Source: Adineta ricciae (lineage: Eukaryota; Rotifera; Eurotatoria; Adinetida; Adinetidae). From it: a stretch of 64,000 bases of DNA. Shown piece after piece: positions 34,398 through 46,056 of this stretch; the first letter of the stretch is position 1, and each line of letters opens with the position of its first letter. The DNA is taken from NCBI GenBank assembly GCA_905250025.1, contig CAJNOJ010000144.1:1-64000 (forward strand), given 5' to 3'. The position numbers and the translations under genes were made by a program. The notes under the pieces were generated by a model, which was not told the origin of the DNA, made no database searches, and saw nothing but the letters and a program-made list of their open reading frames with translations.

Positions 34398-35933
34398 TTA
34401 TTTAAACAAATATTTTTGTATACGATTATTGCGAGAATCAGCAACATAAAGATTTCCAGTTCTGTCAAAAACCAAACCTTTAGGACAATTCAGTTGATTT
34501 GAACCCGATCCTTGGCCGTTGTTTCCTACCACAACAGACCCCGTAGTTGCACCCTGAGGCCAACGCATCACGCGATTATTTCTACAATCTGCCACATATA
34601 CGGTATTTGACGAGTCAACGAATATTCCAGCCGGTTGTTGCAGTTTTTTTAGTATTCTTCCTACTATGCCATTTCCTGCAACTATTTTCCCTACACTTGC
34701 ACCTTTATTCCATTGGATCACCCGATTATTCTCAGTATCCGAAACGAAAACATTTTGTTGCCGATCCACAAAAATATATGCTGGACTATTCAGCTCATCC
34801 GACGCATTACCTTGACGGCCAGTTCCAGCCACAACAGTTTGGTTTCTTCCATCGGTATCGTATCGTTTCACCTGATGGTGCTCATTATCAGAAATATAGA
34901 GATATCTTTGGTGATCGATGGCCAATCCTGCGCAACGAATGTTATTGATAAGAATTTCTGCAGTCTTATTTGGACTACGCCTAAACCAGCGAAGAACTCT
35001 GCGGTTCGATTGATCACAAATAATGAGAGTATTCAATGCTCTGTCAATTAGCACATCAACTGGATGGTGCAGTTGACCTAGTTTTGTTCCTTTCCCACCA
35101 CCAAATAATACTACTACTTCCTTATCGCCTTGCTTCCACTCGTCAATTCGATGATTTCGATGGTCAGCAATGAGAATATTTTGATCATCATCAATAAAGA
35201 GACCGCGAGGCTGATAAACCCGGTAAGTCGCATTATCTTTCTGACGGCCTTCAATTATTGTAATTCCATTCTGTTCCCATTGAGCATCGACAGATATATT
35301 AAGCATTGCTAAAAGGAAGAAAGGCAACGCATGATGCGCAACGCAGTATCAAAGTAGACGACGTAGATCTTACGCATGAACGCTGTGATGACTGTCGTTG
35401 ATACTGATGTTATTAACATTGACGATGTGTTTGTTGTCTGACTCGTTGTGTCAGATGTCGTAAGTGTCACTGTCGTTACTACGGAAAGGCAAGAAGTATG
35501 ACGAGGAAATATATTCTGACAGTTCTGAATGATAAAAAAAACTTACCCAAATTTCCTTCTGAAGATGAAAAACAGAAATGTAAACAAGTCCAATAATACA
35601 GATCACTTACGTCTATGAGTTAGTGTAACAAATATAACGATAGTCAATATAATTAAGCAGAGAGTCACGGATATTAAAAGAACATAACGAATCTTTTTCA
35701 ATGCTATAATGGATCCAAATTGGAGGCCAATCAAATTCGGCTAAAATGAAATATTTCAATAGTGTACTTGAAGAAACTACAGGACAATACTCGAATGTAC
35801 TCAAGATTTAGACACGTGACAACAAACTGAAGTGAATACTCACTGATTGAATACTATTATCATCGGATTCAGATGTCTCGCCATTGGTATCTATTGCAGA
35901 AAGTTCATATTGATTTTCATTCAACGAATTCAT
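34398..35933 (-). CDS. Type II membrane NHL beta-propeller protein, intact
   Basis: Five exons join in phase: 35933-35844, 35740-35611, 35558-35547 (12 nt), 35478-35374 and 35308-34398; 1248 nt, 415 aa, all GT-AG. Residues 1-45 are cytoplasmic and acidic (MNSLNENQYELSAIDTNGET), then basic KK-IR leads into the membrane helix (YVLLISVTLCLIILTIVIFV, about 49-68). Next comes a Thr/Ser-rich stalk (VTTVTLTTSDTTSQTTNTSS) and six NHL blades (PRGLFIDDDQNILIADHRNH ... PKGLVFDRTGNLYVADSRNN) ending IQKYLFK. The Lys/Arg before the helix and the extracellular-type stalk predict a type II topology with the propeller outside. Starting the NHL exon on its own would need a non-ATG codon, so the upstream exons are needed. 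Copy A is truncated. Confidence 0.8.
35547..35558 (-). other. 12-nt microexon of the type II NHL gene
   Basis: AAGGAAATTTGG lies between a CTTCAG acceptor and a GTAAGT donor and adds QGNL at the membrane-stalk junction. The equivalent AAGAGAATTTGG at 21257-21268 in copy A keeps both splice sites and the length. Confidence 0.6.
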
Positions 35934-36271
35934 AGTTCGATACAAAAACGGATGCAGAGTATTCTGTTGTATTTGCAACAGATAGAAATGATTAGATTAG
36001 ATTTTTATTTTTCCCTTATGATACGTTGTTATTTGATCTCGATAAGAATATGTATTCATTCAAAATCGTTCGAAGAATTTACATAATGAAGTGAAAAATG
36101 ATATCGTATACTCAAAAATACTGATATAGCAAAGTGCGATTTTATTCCAGACAGTATATTTGTGAGTACACATTTTATTACAACTGTCATCGAAGATATA
36201 TTAGTAACACCAAAAGAGAATAAATAATAGTGAATACAACAAAATGAAGCAAATCAGTACGATCGAAAGAA

Positions 36272-39200
36272 TTAACAAGTCTGTAAAATAATTTTTAAAT
36301 TATCAGTACCTTCATTTGCAATTGCGAAATCCAATTTTTCATCATTATTAAAATCTCCAACAGCTAAGGATATCGGAAGAGAACCAAAACCGATCGAAAA
36401 CACAGTTATACCTTTGAATGTACCATTGCCATATCCAAGAAATACATACACATTGTTGACACCATTATTCATGACAATGATGTCTAATAAAGTATCTTGA
36501 TTAAAATCACCAACACTTATCGAATATGGTTCAGATTTCAGTCCAGTTGTGAGAATTGTTTGACTCAGAAAAGAACCAGTAGGTTGTCCGAGGAATATAC
36601 TAATACTGTCATCGCCATAATTAGCAACTACGATATCTAATAGAGCGTCTTTATTGAGATCACCCGTAGCAATAGACCATGGCGAAAGACCAGTTGAATA
36701 TGTTGTCTGAGCTGTGAAAGAACCGTTATTATAACCAAAGAAGATACCGATAGTGTTAGTACCAGAATTTGCGACGGCAATATCGTTTCGATTGTCGCTG
36801 TTGAAATCTCCAACGACGAACGACCTTGGTAAAGAACCATTGCCAGTCAGTAATGTCGTCTGTTTAACAAAAGCGATATTCACATATCCAAGTAGCACAC
36901 TTATGCTTTTATTTCGAAAGTCAGCGACGGCAATATCAAGTCGCTTGTCGTTATTAAAGTCGGCAATGGCTAAAGCATATGGTAAGAAACCACTTGAATA
37001 TACCACTTGATCTGCAAAAGATCCATCGCCATTACCGAGCAATACGCTTAAAGTGTTATCAGCAGCATTAATAACGACGACATCTAATCGTTCATCTTGG
37101 TTCAAATCACCAACGGATACAGCCTGTGGTTCACTACCAGTTGGAAACATCAGGTGATTTGTGAACGTACCATTGCCGTGTCCGAACAGTACACTGATAG
37201 TGTTGCTACGGTCATTCGCAGTGACAATATCCAGTTTCGAATCAGCGTTGAAATCACCGAGCGATACAGAAAAGGGTGCGTATCCAGTTGAATACGTTGT
37301 TAAATATTTCAAAGTTCCATTTCCACATCCTAGGAATATGCTGACAGTATCGTCATTAGTATTAGCAACGACAATATCAATGTGCGTGTCATTGTTGAGA
37401 AGTCCTGCAACTAAAGAAGAAGGTCCAGAGCCAGTAGGGTACGAAATAGAATGCATAAATGTTGCATTGTCACGTCCCAGAAGGACACTTATAGTGTTAT
37501 CACCATAATTAGCAGCCACTAGATCCAGTTTTTTGTCAATATTGAAATCACCCACTACTACGAAACATGGTCCAGAACCAGTTGCATGCGTTGTTTGATT
37601 TGCAAAGCTTCCGTCACCATGTCCAAGAAATAGACTCACAGTATTGTCAGCGTTGTTAGTGACAATGATATCGAGTATACTGTCATCATTAAAATCGCCA
37701 ACAGCCAATCCTTGTGGTGCCGCACCAGTAGAATATGTTACTTGTTGTGCAAAAGATCCATTCGCGTAGGCGAGAAGAACACTAATGGTATTGTCAGCAT
37801 TATTCGAAACGACAATATCCAATCTCGAATCATTGTTAAAGTCACTGACAGCCATACCGGATGACTTGTAACCGACTGGATACACTGTTTGATTTCGAAA
37901 TCCTTTAGAATAGGCAAGAAGAATACCAATACTGTTCGTATCATTGTGAATGACGACAATATCTAATTCTTTATCGTTATTAATATCAGTTACAACTAAT
38001 GAAGTTGTCGATAAAGATCCTGTTGAGTAGACCGTTGGATTTGCAAATGTTCCATTGCTTTGTCCGAGAAAGACAGCAATATCGTTTTTACCTTGATTTG
38101 TAATAATTAAGTCAGTTCGATTATCTTTATTCAGATCTTCAACAGCAAGAGCGTAAGGAGAAGAATGGCCGAGTGAATACATCGTCGGATACGTAAACGA
38201 ACCATTGTCGGTGCCGAATAGTACGCCTATATTGTTAGTACCGTAATTAGCAACGACAATATCCGGCAAATTATCACGATTAAAGTCGCTGATAGCAATC
38301 GAGCGTGGATGAGATGCGGAGCCTGTTGAAAAGATTCTAGCGTTTGCAAAAATATTGCTGCTATTTCCGAGTAATATAGCGACATTGTTTGTACCATAGT
38401 TAGCAACAGCAAGATCCATCTGCCCATCGGCATTAAAATCTCCTGCGGAAATCGCAATCGGCACAGAATCATAACCCATGAAATATGTGACTGGATTCGA
38501 AAATCGTCCAGTTCCATATCCATAAAATACGTTTATACTATGCGTGCCGTAGTTGGCTGTGACAATATCGTGTGTTCTATCGTTGTTCAAATCATACACA
38601 AAGATTCCAAGAGGACGCGATGAACCAGTTGAAAGCATTGTCTGACTTGAAAATAATCCTTCTCCAATTCCGAGAAATATCCCCACGTTATTTGTACCAA
38701 AATTCGCAACGGCAATATCAAGTAGATAATCGCCATTGAAATCACCGATAGTCACCATACATGGGGTAGACAACATCCCAGTGGAATAAGTGGCTGACTT
38801 TGCGAAACTGCCGTTACCGTGACCAAAAACTATACCAATATTATCTGTCGCGTGGTTCGCTACAACGATATCCATCCAAGTGTCGTTGTTGAAATCTCCA
38901 GCAGTAACTGACTGTGGACGATAATTGTATTCGATTGGCAAAACCCTCGTTGAAGCAAATCGCATCGCACATTTAGCAGCTGAAAATCGTAAGAACAATA
39001 AGAAGAGTAATTATAACTTCATCGAACTGAAAAATGCAAAAATATAAGGACATACCAGACTGTTTTTGTATAGTAAAACAAACTACCAACACGCTCATGA
39101 GTACCACTATACTCAAACACACAATAGATATAAACAAACGAAGCGTGCAGAAAGTCAGTATGAATCGGAAGCAAAATTTTCTAAAACAATAGAATAAATG

Positions 39201-39379
39201 TTATTTGAAACGTGTCAAATAAACAATGCACACATTTTTTCAGAAGTTGTGAGGGGTCTTGTTGTCTTTGTGATGGAATGAGGAATACATTTCACACAAC
39301 CATTTGTATCAAAAGCCATTTTCGTATTCATATTTCCATTAACAATACCAGGAGTTTTTACCACAATAGGCCGATTCAT
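36272..39379 (-). CDS. Type II membrane protein with 18 FG-GAP repeats
   Basis: Three exons: 39379-39234, 39180-39056 and 38979-36272, 2979 nt, 992 aa. The first donor (GTGTGC) is weak, the second (GTATGT) good. The N-terminus (MNRPIVVKTPGIVNGNMNTK) is cytoplasmic, followed by a membrane helix (LFISIVCLSIVVLMSVLVVC) near residue 70, then 18 FG-GAP/VCBS repeats of about 49 residues to the C-terminus KIILQTC. Each repeat has a D-x-N-x-D calcium loop (GDFNNDTWMD, GDFNGDYLLD, DLNKDNRTD) and an FG-GAP-like GNGSF turn. Integrin alpha chains fold seven such repeats into one propeller; 18 repeats would make two or more. Probably an adhesion or recognition receptor. The 5' part is duplicated at 57110-57778 and the 3' part at 21982-22472. 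Confidence 0.8.
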
Positions 39380-41181
39380 CGAAATTATCTCACGGTCCAC
39401 AAAAGTGATTTTAATCTATAAGTAAAGATTAACGATGACAATCAATGATACATAGTCAAGATTATCATATCTGATATTTATACAGAACGACGTGTGATAT
39501 CAACAACTAAGTATAAAAATTCGAAATATATTCTTGTTTACATATCCGATTGTCTTCTGATTATGGATATTGTTTATTCACAATCGAATATCAGTGCTTT
39601 TTGTAGACAGGACAATGAAAACAAAAGAAATGTCACACGTCTGTATAATTTTTGATAGGCCTTTCATTGATGTTGAATTAATCTCGTACCTTTCGCAATT
39701 ATGAAAAAGAACAATAGATAAAAGATTCGATAGACTGACAGTGATATTTCTCTAGGCAAAAAATCAACTCGTATATGTCTCGAGGAAATTTTGTTAATAT
39801 AAAAAAATTGATTTATGTGCCTCTTTCTTTTTTCCCACACGAATAAAATATGTATTGATGACCATAAAACTAATCTAATCACCGTCTCTCCAATCGAATT
39901 GTCTATACTTATTTATTTATCGTCGAGGACAAAAACAGCGTACTTAGCTACCTATTATCGCGACATTGAGAAAAAAGGTGAAAAATGTACTTTTTTTGTT
40001 TATTTCTTTAATTTTATCCATATCGACAATTAGAAGATATATCCGGTAGGTTTTTATTACCATCAGAGTTCTATGGTATCACACGATAAGTACTGCGTTG
40101 TTTATTAAAGCTATTTTAGTTTTGTATCCGTGGACGAATATGATGTTTATTTTATCATCCAACATTAATATGAACATGTATCTTTAGATGTACAGAATGA
40201 ATGAGATAGATGAATATATGACCATTTTCCAAGGTGGAAGAAATCTGATAACAGATTTGATAAGATTTTACAAGATCCGATTATCCTGTATAATTCAATA
40301 GGATCTTTAGTGATGAATGTGCGTCGTATTCCGGCGGCAAGGTTTTGACGAGCTATCATAAATTTTATGAGCGTTACTTGTAGATGTATATTGTATTATA
40401 GGTTTAAGTAATTATTGCATGGATTCATCGGACACCGTTAGGAATGATTTCCTCATCGAGAATTTTGATAGAATCTAGTAATGGATTCGATGACGAAATT
40501 AGTACGTCTAGGTCGAAACAACCTTAGGTGAACTTAGGAAGTAAAAAGAATTGCAAGACACAATTAAATCTCGTGATAAGCACAGTTTCTTCTTCTGTTA
40601 CCGATTCATCTCCGATAGTTACGAAAGAATTTCGAAATTTTCGTAGTCAGTCATGTAAATGCCAATTACGTGTCGTAAAATTATTCGGATAATTGACATT
40701 TGTCTAGAAATATTTTCCTCTAAAAAAAATGATAAATATTCAAGTCCACTTTCTCGTACTGTACACAGATCGTTTAGCGTTCTACCTTGTAGTGTGTTTT
40801 ATTTTCGATACGTTGTGCCGATTAGTAGTGGAATATGACTGGAAAATCGAATAAAAGATCGTTTGTCTGTTCTTTTAAAGGTATCGCCATCATTACCTTT
40901 CGATAAGCTTGAATATCATCTTGATATTCATTATTTTTATTATAAATGACAAGACTTGGTGCTTAGATAGATGCGTAAGATAAGTTAGTTTAACAAAAGC
41001 ATCCGCAGACTTTAGAGATACAGTTATAAAAGCAGTGTAATGAGAAGTTTCGAGTAAGATCTCTTCAGCTATATCCTTAAAGTTGATTTCAAAGAAGCAA
41101 CGTAACGCGATTTCTAGGAAGAAATTCATTTTAGATTTTTTCTCTTTATCTTAACTATTCGTTTCACCACACATTCGAACT
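39380..41181. other. Intergenic between divergent FG-GAP and 311-aa genes
   Basis: 1.8 kb well conserved with 57779-59666, including long stretches without substitutions, yet no frame is conserved between the copies. It should hold the promoters of both divergent genes. No motif can be assigned. Confidence 0.45.
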
Positions 41182-42424
41182 ATGGCTCATGTGAGTTTAT
41201 CACATTTTCGAAGATCAGTTATAGTTCTTTCTAATAAACATTTATTATCTTTTATCAGTTAAATCTCTATTCGATCGGCTGTATTATTGTACTGTTGCTA
41301 TTCTCTATCGCGTGCACAATCATTCTTTCACTTATTCCATTGTATTTGTCCAGTGATGGTTCTAACACCATTAGTTCATTGTCGGCTACCAGTTAGTTTT
41401 CATTCATTACTTTTATCATCCATATTTATATCACGTTTCCTAGAAAAATCACTTACTTATCTATCTACCACCTACCTGTTGCCGTCTGGATATCGTCGAA
41501 AGCGGGGCGTACAGAGTTTCAGCAACCGTCAACAAACCTCCATTCAGGTATTATTTACTTTTTGCGTTCGTTGTGATACATGTTGTACTTTAGCTGACAG
41601 CATCAATAGATGCTACTCAAAATTCTATTTCGATCTTTGGTATGACCTTGTCAGTTGGCAATGGTATGAAAGGCCGTCGCCGTCGCGAGTAAATTAATTA
41701 TTGAATAGTTTTCTTAGAATTCTAAGTGTCGGTAATTTTCTACATACAGCATTCAATGTGATAGAACTACTCGTTCAGGTAATGCTATTGTTTTTGGAAT
41801 TGAATTGCGCTCTCCACCAACGGAACCATGTCAAACGTTGATTTGTCAAATCAATCTGTTTAAAAGTATTCACAATAGTTTTAATACTACATCAAATGTT
41901 GTCATCACGGCGGACGATGGAACTCCTCTGAACTTAGAACTTTGCCAGGTTAAAAATCTTCCAGATGGCAATGCTCAAACTGATGATAAGCCTATCGTTA
42001 TCAACGATGGTGAGTACTTCGTTTCTGTCACTATTTTCCGTGAAATTGCACCGATCAGCATGAAATGTAAACGGTATATTGTAATTTAGATAGCTCAGTA
42101 ACTCATTCAGATGTCACTAGTAGTACCAATACTGTTTTACAATCAACACAAACATCTACAACACTAGTCAGCACATATACAATGACGTCAACAGTATCCA
42201 CAACAATGACATCAACTATTCTAAACTGCAATAGTGCTACTTGCTGTCATGCTAATAGTTCTTGTGTTTCTTGTATTTATAATGGTGTTTCGGCTTTTTG
42301 CTACCATGGTGGGCTTATGAATGCCACTACTTCTGGAGTATATAATACTAGCAGTCTTAGCCAGTGTAATCTGGATGTGAATAATGGTTATAATGCCTAT
42401 AATTATGCTGTTGCCGTTTGCTGA
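41182..42424 (+). CDS. Membrane-anchored extracellular protein, 311 aa, copy C
   Basis: Six exons join in phase: 41182-41190, 41259-41391, 41444-41547, 41594-41688, 41750-42009 and 42090-42424 (936 nt). Every junction is GT-AG and the model also works in copy D. A membrane helix (SIGCIIVLLLFSIACTIILS) lies at about residues 8-28. It is followed by a Ser/Tyr-rich segment, a beta-rich part (LTASIDATQNSISIFGMTLS, a basic GMKGRRRRD, then VFGIELRSPPTEPCQTLICQ), a Thr/Ser-rich linker (STYTMTSTVSTTMTSTILNC), and a C-terminal Cys-rich module (CNSATCCHANSSCVSC ... ending AVAVC). No family recognised. The topology resembles the NHL and FG-GAP genes around it. The first exon is tiny and an upstream exon is possible. 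Confidence 0.6.
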
Positions 42425-43522
42425 GGGTAACAAGGAAAGTTGGGATGAATATCTAATATCGCCACAACAAAAAACACTTGAATAGAGTAATCCTTTTAAG
42501 TATTTGCTTTTCCGTAGTTATGGTACTAATATTTTCTATTGCGTTATTCGCTATGTTTGTTCTGTTTCTCATTACTTACGTTTTCTTACCTTATAACTTA
42601 CATTTTCGAATAAAATAAAAAGAGAACATTTAAAGTTTCAACTCTCAATAATCTCAGCCGATAGATATATAAGGATGGATGTGTGTGGGTGTAGGTGAGA
42701 ACAGTCTCCTTTATTCCTGTGCGTATCATCACTCGACATCCTGTCTTATTCTACAATATATTTTCTTTTCAATAATGTTCACAATATATCGTCCCAATCC
42801 GTAGCCAAACAGCAAGATACTCTATAGGGTAGTCAAGGAATTTGTTTGAGTAACCATCTTCTTATCCACTGCCTTCAGATAATCCAACAATTTAATTTGT
42901 GAGCTCGTTCGAAACACTATCTCCGTCATCCATTATCCGAACATTATTCATATATTTTGAGTTGCAAATTGTGAGTTAGTTAGCGAAATACATGAGAATA
43001 TTCGAGTAGAGATCAGTAAGCAAAACGCTATGTGAGGGCGATCGGAACTCTCAATTACACATTACAATATTGTGATTGCAAAACAAATGTTTCTTCAATA
43101 ACCATGCTAAGGTAGTAAACGCTCGGTAAACATTCTCCTTAGTAGCCTTATGTTTTCCTGGACACAAAAATTAAGAGATATTTATCGAACCTAAACACAC
43201 GGATCACCGTTGGACAATGATTAACGAAATGGTTACTCGAAGCATACCCGCAAAGAACTGGAATCTACCGATAAGATACCTTACCTCTCTTGACGATGGC
43301 ATTTGTACTGTTTGCAATCTATCAAAATAATATTTAAAAAATGATATAATGATCATCGAATGAAGAAAAAAGTGAAGACGAACATTGTATACGCTCACAA
43401 GTAAAAGATAACAAAATACTATGTGATAAAGCTTTGAAAGTCGTATTACATAATGACACATATACAGTTGGTTACGTCTTCATTTCTAATTGTTTATTAA
43501 ACAAAAACAAATAACGATGAGT
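42425..43522. other. Intergenic between the 311-aa and DED-NHL genes, copy C
   Basis: In copy D the equivalent region has a frame (60870-61127) with a hydrophobic stretch (NIFFSVVMVLIFSIALSAMF). Here the frame is broken by a 23-bp deletion between CAACAAAA repeats, so it is probably not a gene. Short GGGTGTAGGTGAG run near 42690. Otherwise nothing seen. Confidence 0.4.
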
Positions 43523-45335
43523 CTATTGAATTAAATACTTTTGTACACGATTATTATTACAATCGACAACATAAAGATGTCCATATCGATCAAAAGATAA
43601 ACCACGTGGTCCATCTAACATATCATTTTGCCATCCTTCACCTTTTCCACCCACCACAAGTTTTCCTTTAGCTGCTCCTTGTTTCCAACGTATGACTCGA
43701 TCATTTTGATAATCTGACACATAAACCGTATTAAATGAATCAACAAATATTCCATCTGGATATCGTAAAAGTCTCGCAAGACTTCCTGCTGTACCGTTTC
43801 CTGCGACTTGTCTACCTATTCTTGTCTCTTTTTTCCATTGCATTACGCGATGGTTCTCAGTGTCCGAAATAAAAACATTTTGTTGTCGATCCACAAAAAT
43901 AAAAGTTGGACTATTTAGTTCATGTAATCCTGCACCTGGATTTCCATTACCAGCCACAACAATTTCATTTGTCCCATCAATATCATATCTTTTGACTTGA
44001 TGATTCTTATTATCAGAAACATAAAGATATCTTTGATGATCGATGGCTAATCCTCCACAGCGAATATTTTGTATGAGAATTTCTCCAGTTTTGCTTGAAC
44101 TGTTTCTAAACCAGCGAAGAACTCTTCGATTGGATTGATCACAAATGATGAGAAAATTAGATATTCTATCGACTAATACATCAACTGGCTTAGATAATTG
44201 ATCTAATGCAGTTCCATTTCCTCGACCACCAAATACGACCTGTCCTTCATCATCTCCTTGTTTCCATTGAACAATTCGATGATTGTCACGATCAGCAATG
44301 ATAAAATTTTGATCATCATCAATGAAAATGCCATGTGGATGATAAACTCGATAAGTCACATTATCTTTCTGTCGACCTCCGATGATAGTTATACCATTCT
44401 GTTGCCAATACGCTTTGCCTGGTATATGGGGAATCCCTACAAATTAGAAAGAGAATGTATCACAATTACAATATCGTATCAACGTACTTTTATCGTTAAT
44501 CAAAAACGACTTTTTACTTGAGGGTGGAATTGGGGTTGATGTCGATGTTGTAGTTTCTTCTAATTTAGACAAAATACTTTTCCCATTGATTTGTTTCATT
44601 AATTGCCTATTCTCCGTTTGATTTACTTTTGTCTGTTCTAGTATGGCGATAATAGTCGTTAAATTAATCTTCAGACGATGAATTTCATACTGATTCGAAA
44701 GCACAAAATAGATCAAAACAACAAATATCACAAAAGTCAAAAGAGCAAATAATAATAAACGTCTCTTATATAACATTTTTCTCTTCAATTTTGCAGGTGA
44801 AACTTCCTTGTTACGATGAATAACAGGTATTTGACTATTTGAACTTGGCGAATGAATGTGATTTAAATTCGTGTTAAAACGGAACGAAATGATCAATTTA
44901 GTGTCTTACTCGATGAAAAAGTGATTCCATCTCCTTCCTCTTGATCTGCAGTCAATGCTTCGAACAGGGGTGGCATAATAACTGATAAACTTTGTGCAGA
45001 TTGATTCAACATATTTCGATTTAAATGTTCTGAAGTTGCAAAAGAAGTATTTTGATGTCAAATAAAACGAAAATTAATTGACCTTTCAATAGTTTCGCAG
45101 CGTCAAAACAACGGATTTGATCGAAAGCTTCGATGAGATAAGTAAAATCTTCTTCATTGATTTTATCTTGATCAAATAGTGAATCCATTAGATTGAGAGT
45201 TCCGCCAAGTGTTGGATCATCTCGAATTCGTCGTGGAACATCGTTACCAAGATAGAAATGAAGTCGTTTCCGATCATCATTCGAAAGACGATCTTGTAAA
45301 TTCAAAATTATCGCACGCAAACGAACATTATCCAT
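43523..45335 (-). CDS. Death-effector-like domain + TM + NHL propeller protein, copy C (1-nt frameshift)
   Basis: Exons 45335-45083, 45029-44488 and 44436-43523. Exon 1 (84 aa) looks like a death-effector domain: AIILNLQDRLSNDDRKRLHF, NLMDSLFDQDKINEEDFTYL, AFDQIRCFDAAKLL, matching the helix pattern of FADD and caspase-8 DEDs. Exon 2 encodes a linker (SAQSLSVIMPPLFEALTADQ), basic KLKRKMLYKRR, a membrane helix (LLLFALLTFVIFVVLIYFVL) and a heptad-like stalk (LKINLTTIIAILEQTKVNQT). Exon 3 is a complete NHL propeller (HPHGIFIDDDQNFIIADRDN ... NRVQKYLIQ). In this copy one base is missing near 44900 relative to copy D, putting TGA after SSSKTLN and disconnecting DED from TM-NHL. Copy D is open there. 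Alternative splicing was tested and no phase-compatible GT-AG pair was found. Intact length would be 569 aa. Confidence 0.65.
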
Positions 45336-45623
45336 CGTCTACGAACGCTAATAGATAAATCAAATTTCTATCGATTTTTACTTTAATATTTTCAGATAAA
45401 CGTTATGTGTTTTAGCAGGGAAAAAAGAGAGATAATATCGACTGAATTGCTGTCGAAGTAGCTTGTTTTTTCAGTACATAATTGCTCGTTCTCTTTGTGT
45501 TATTCGAGGAAAAAGAAAAAATAGTGTTGATATTTCTTTATGTGTTGACGTTTTGTCTCGATAAAGTTTTCCCATTTCTATTCCCATACATAAGCAAATA
45601 AATCAAAATCTTTATATTTAGAC

Positions 45624-45869
45624 TTATGGAACAGAAACATCAATCTCGTCTGTATTTTCTCCACTATATCGTAATTCAATTATTACAAATGATCTTATCT
45701 TCTCTGTCATCGTTTTTGAAGAATTTATGTGTATATCCAAACATTCTTGAGGACGAGGATTCGTAATCGGATGTAGTTTTTGATCGAGAGGGAAATTTTT
45801 ATATGCGTAAGACTTCAACTGATTGATTTCGGAAGTTTCTGATTCGTAAAAATTTTTCTTCTTCGACAT
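45624..45869 (-). CDS. Small hypothetical protein, 81 aa
   Basis: MSKKKNFYESETSEINQLKS to IELRYSGENTDEIDVSVP, no signal peptide or TM. Charged, with no family recognised. The last codons recur at the end of the window (63979-64000), so the gene probably exists in copy D too. It lies upstream of the DED gene on the same strand. Confidence 0.4.
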   Translation of the reverse strand: MSKKKNFYESETSEINQLKSYAYKNFPLDQKLHPITNPRPQECLDIHINSSKTMTEKIRSFVIIELRYSGENTDEIDVSVP

Positions 45870-46056
45870 TTCATATGAATAAAATTTGAATATAAAAATA
45901 AATGTTATTCATACCATCAACTTTGTTTTATAACGATTTAACCTTTATTTTCGATATATTTGTATTTACTTTGATTAATCATATGTCAATGATTTGAATT
46001 ATAAATGAATTTATTACGAGAAAAATCCGAAAATCAAATCTTGATAATCGTGTCTT

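Larger units (their letters stand above)
22594..36762. repeat. Large duplicated block, copy B (copy A 6622-22472)
   Basis: See copy A for landmarks. Copy B has the intact type II NHL gene and a complete FG-GAP gene running on past its end. It has the empty MULE and MITE sites, and it carries an extra FG-GAP segment at 29616-31575 between two ambiguous bases. Confidence 0.85.
38709..45645. repeat. Second duplicated block, copy C (copy D 57110-64000)
   Basis: From inside the FG-GAP gene to the window's end in copy D, order and orientation match: FG-GAP 5' end, intergenic DNA, 311-aa gene, DED-NHL gene and the start of the 81-aa ORF. Copy D lacks about 165 bp corresponding to 45384-45557. Confidence 0.85.

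Noticed and set aside
41287..41697. A 136-codon unspliced frame
   Set aside because: It reads through introns of the six-exon gene in the wrong frame; the spliced model is supported by both copies.
44488..45029. A hidden intron (GTAAG...AATAG) explaining the TGA in copy C of the DED-NHL gene
   Set aside because: Splicing it gives the wrong phase and an early stop in both copies; a 1-nt deletion in C is simpler.
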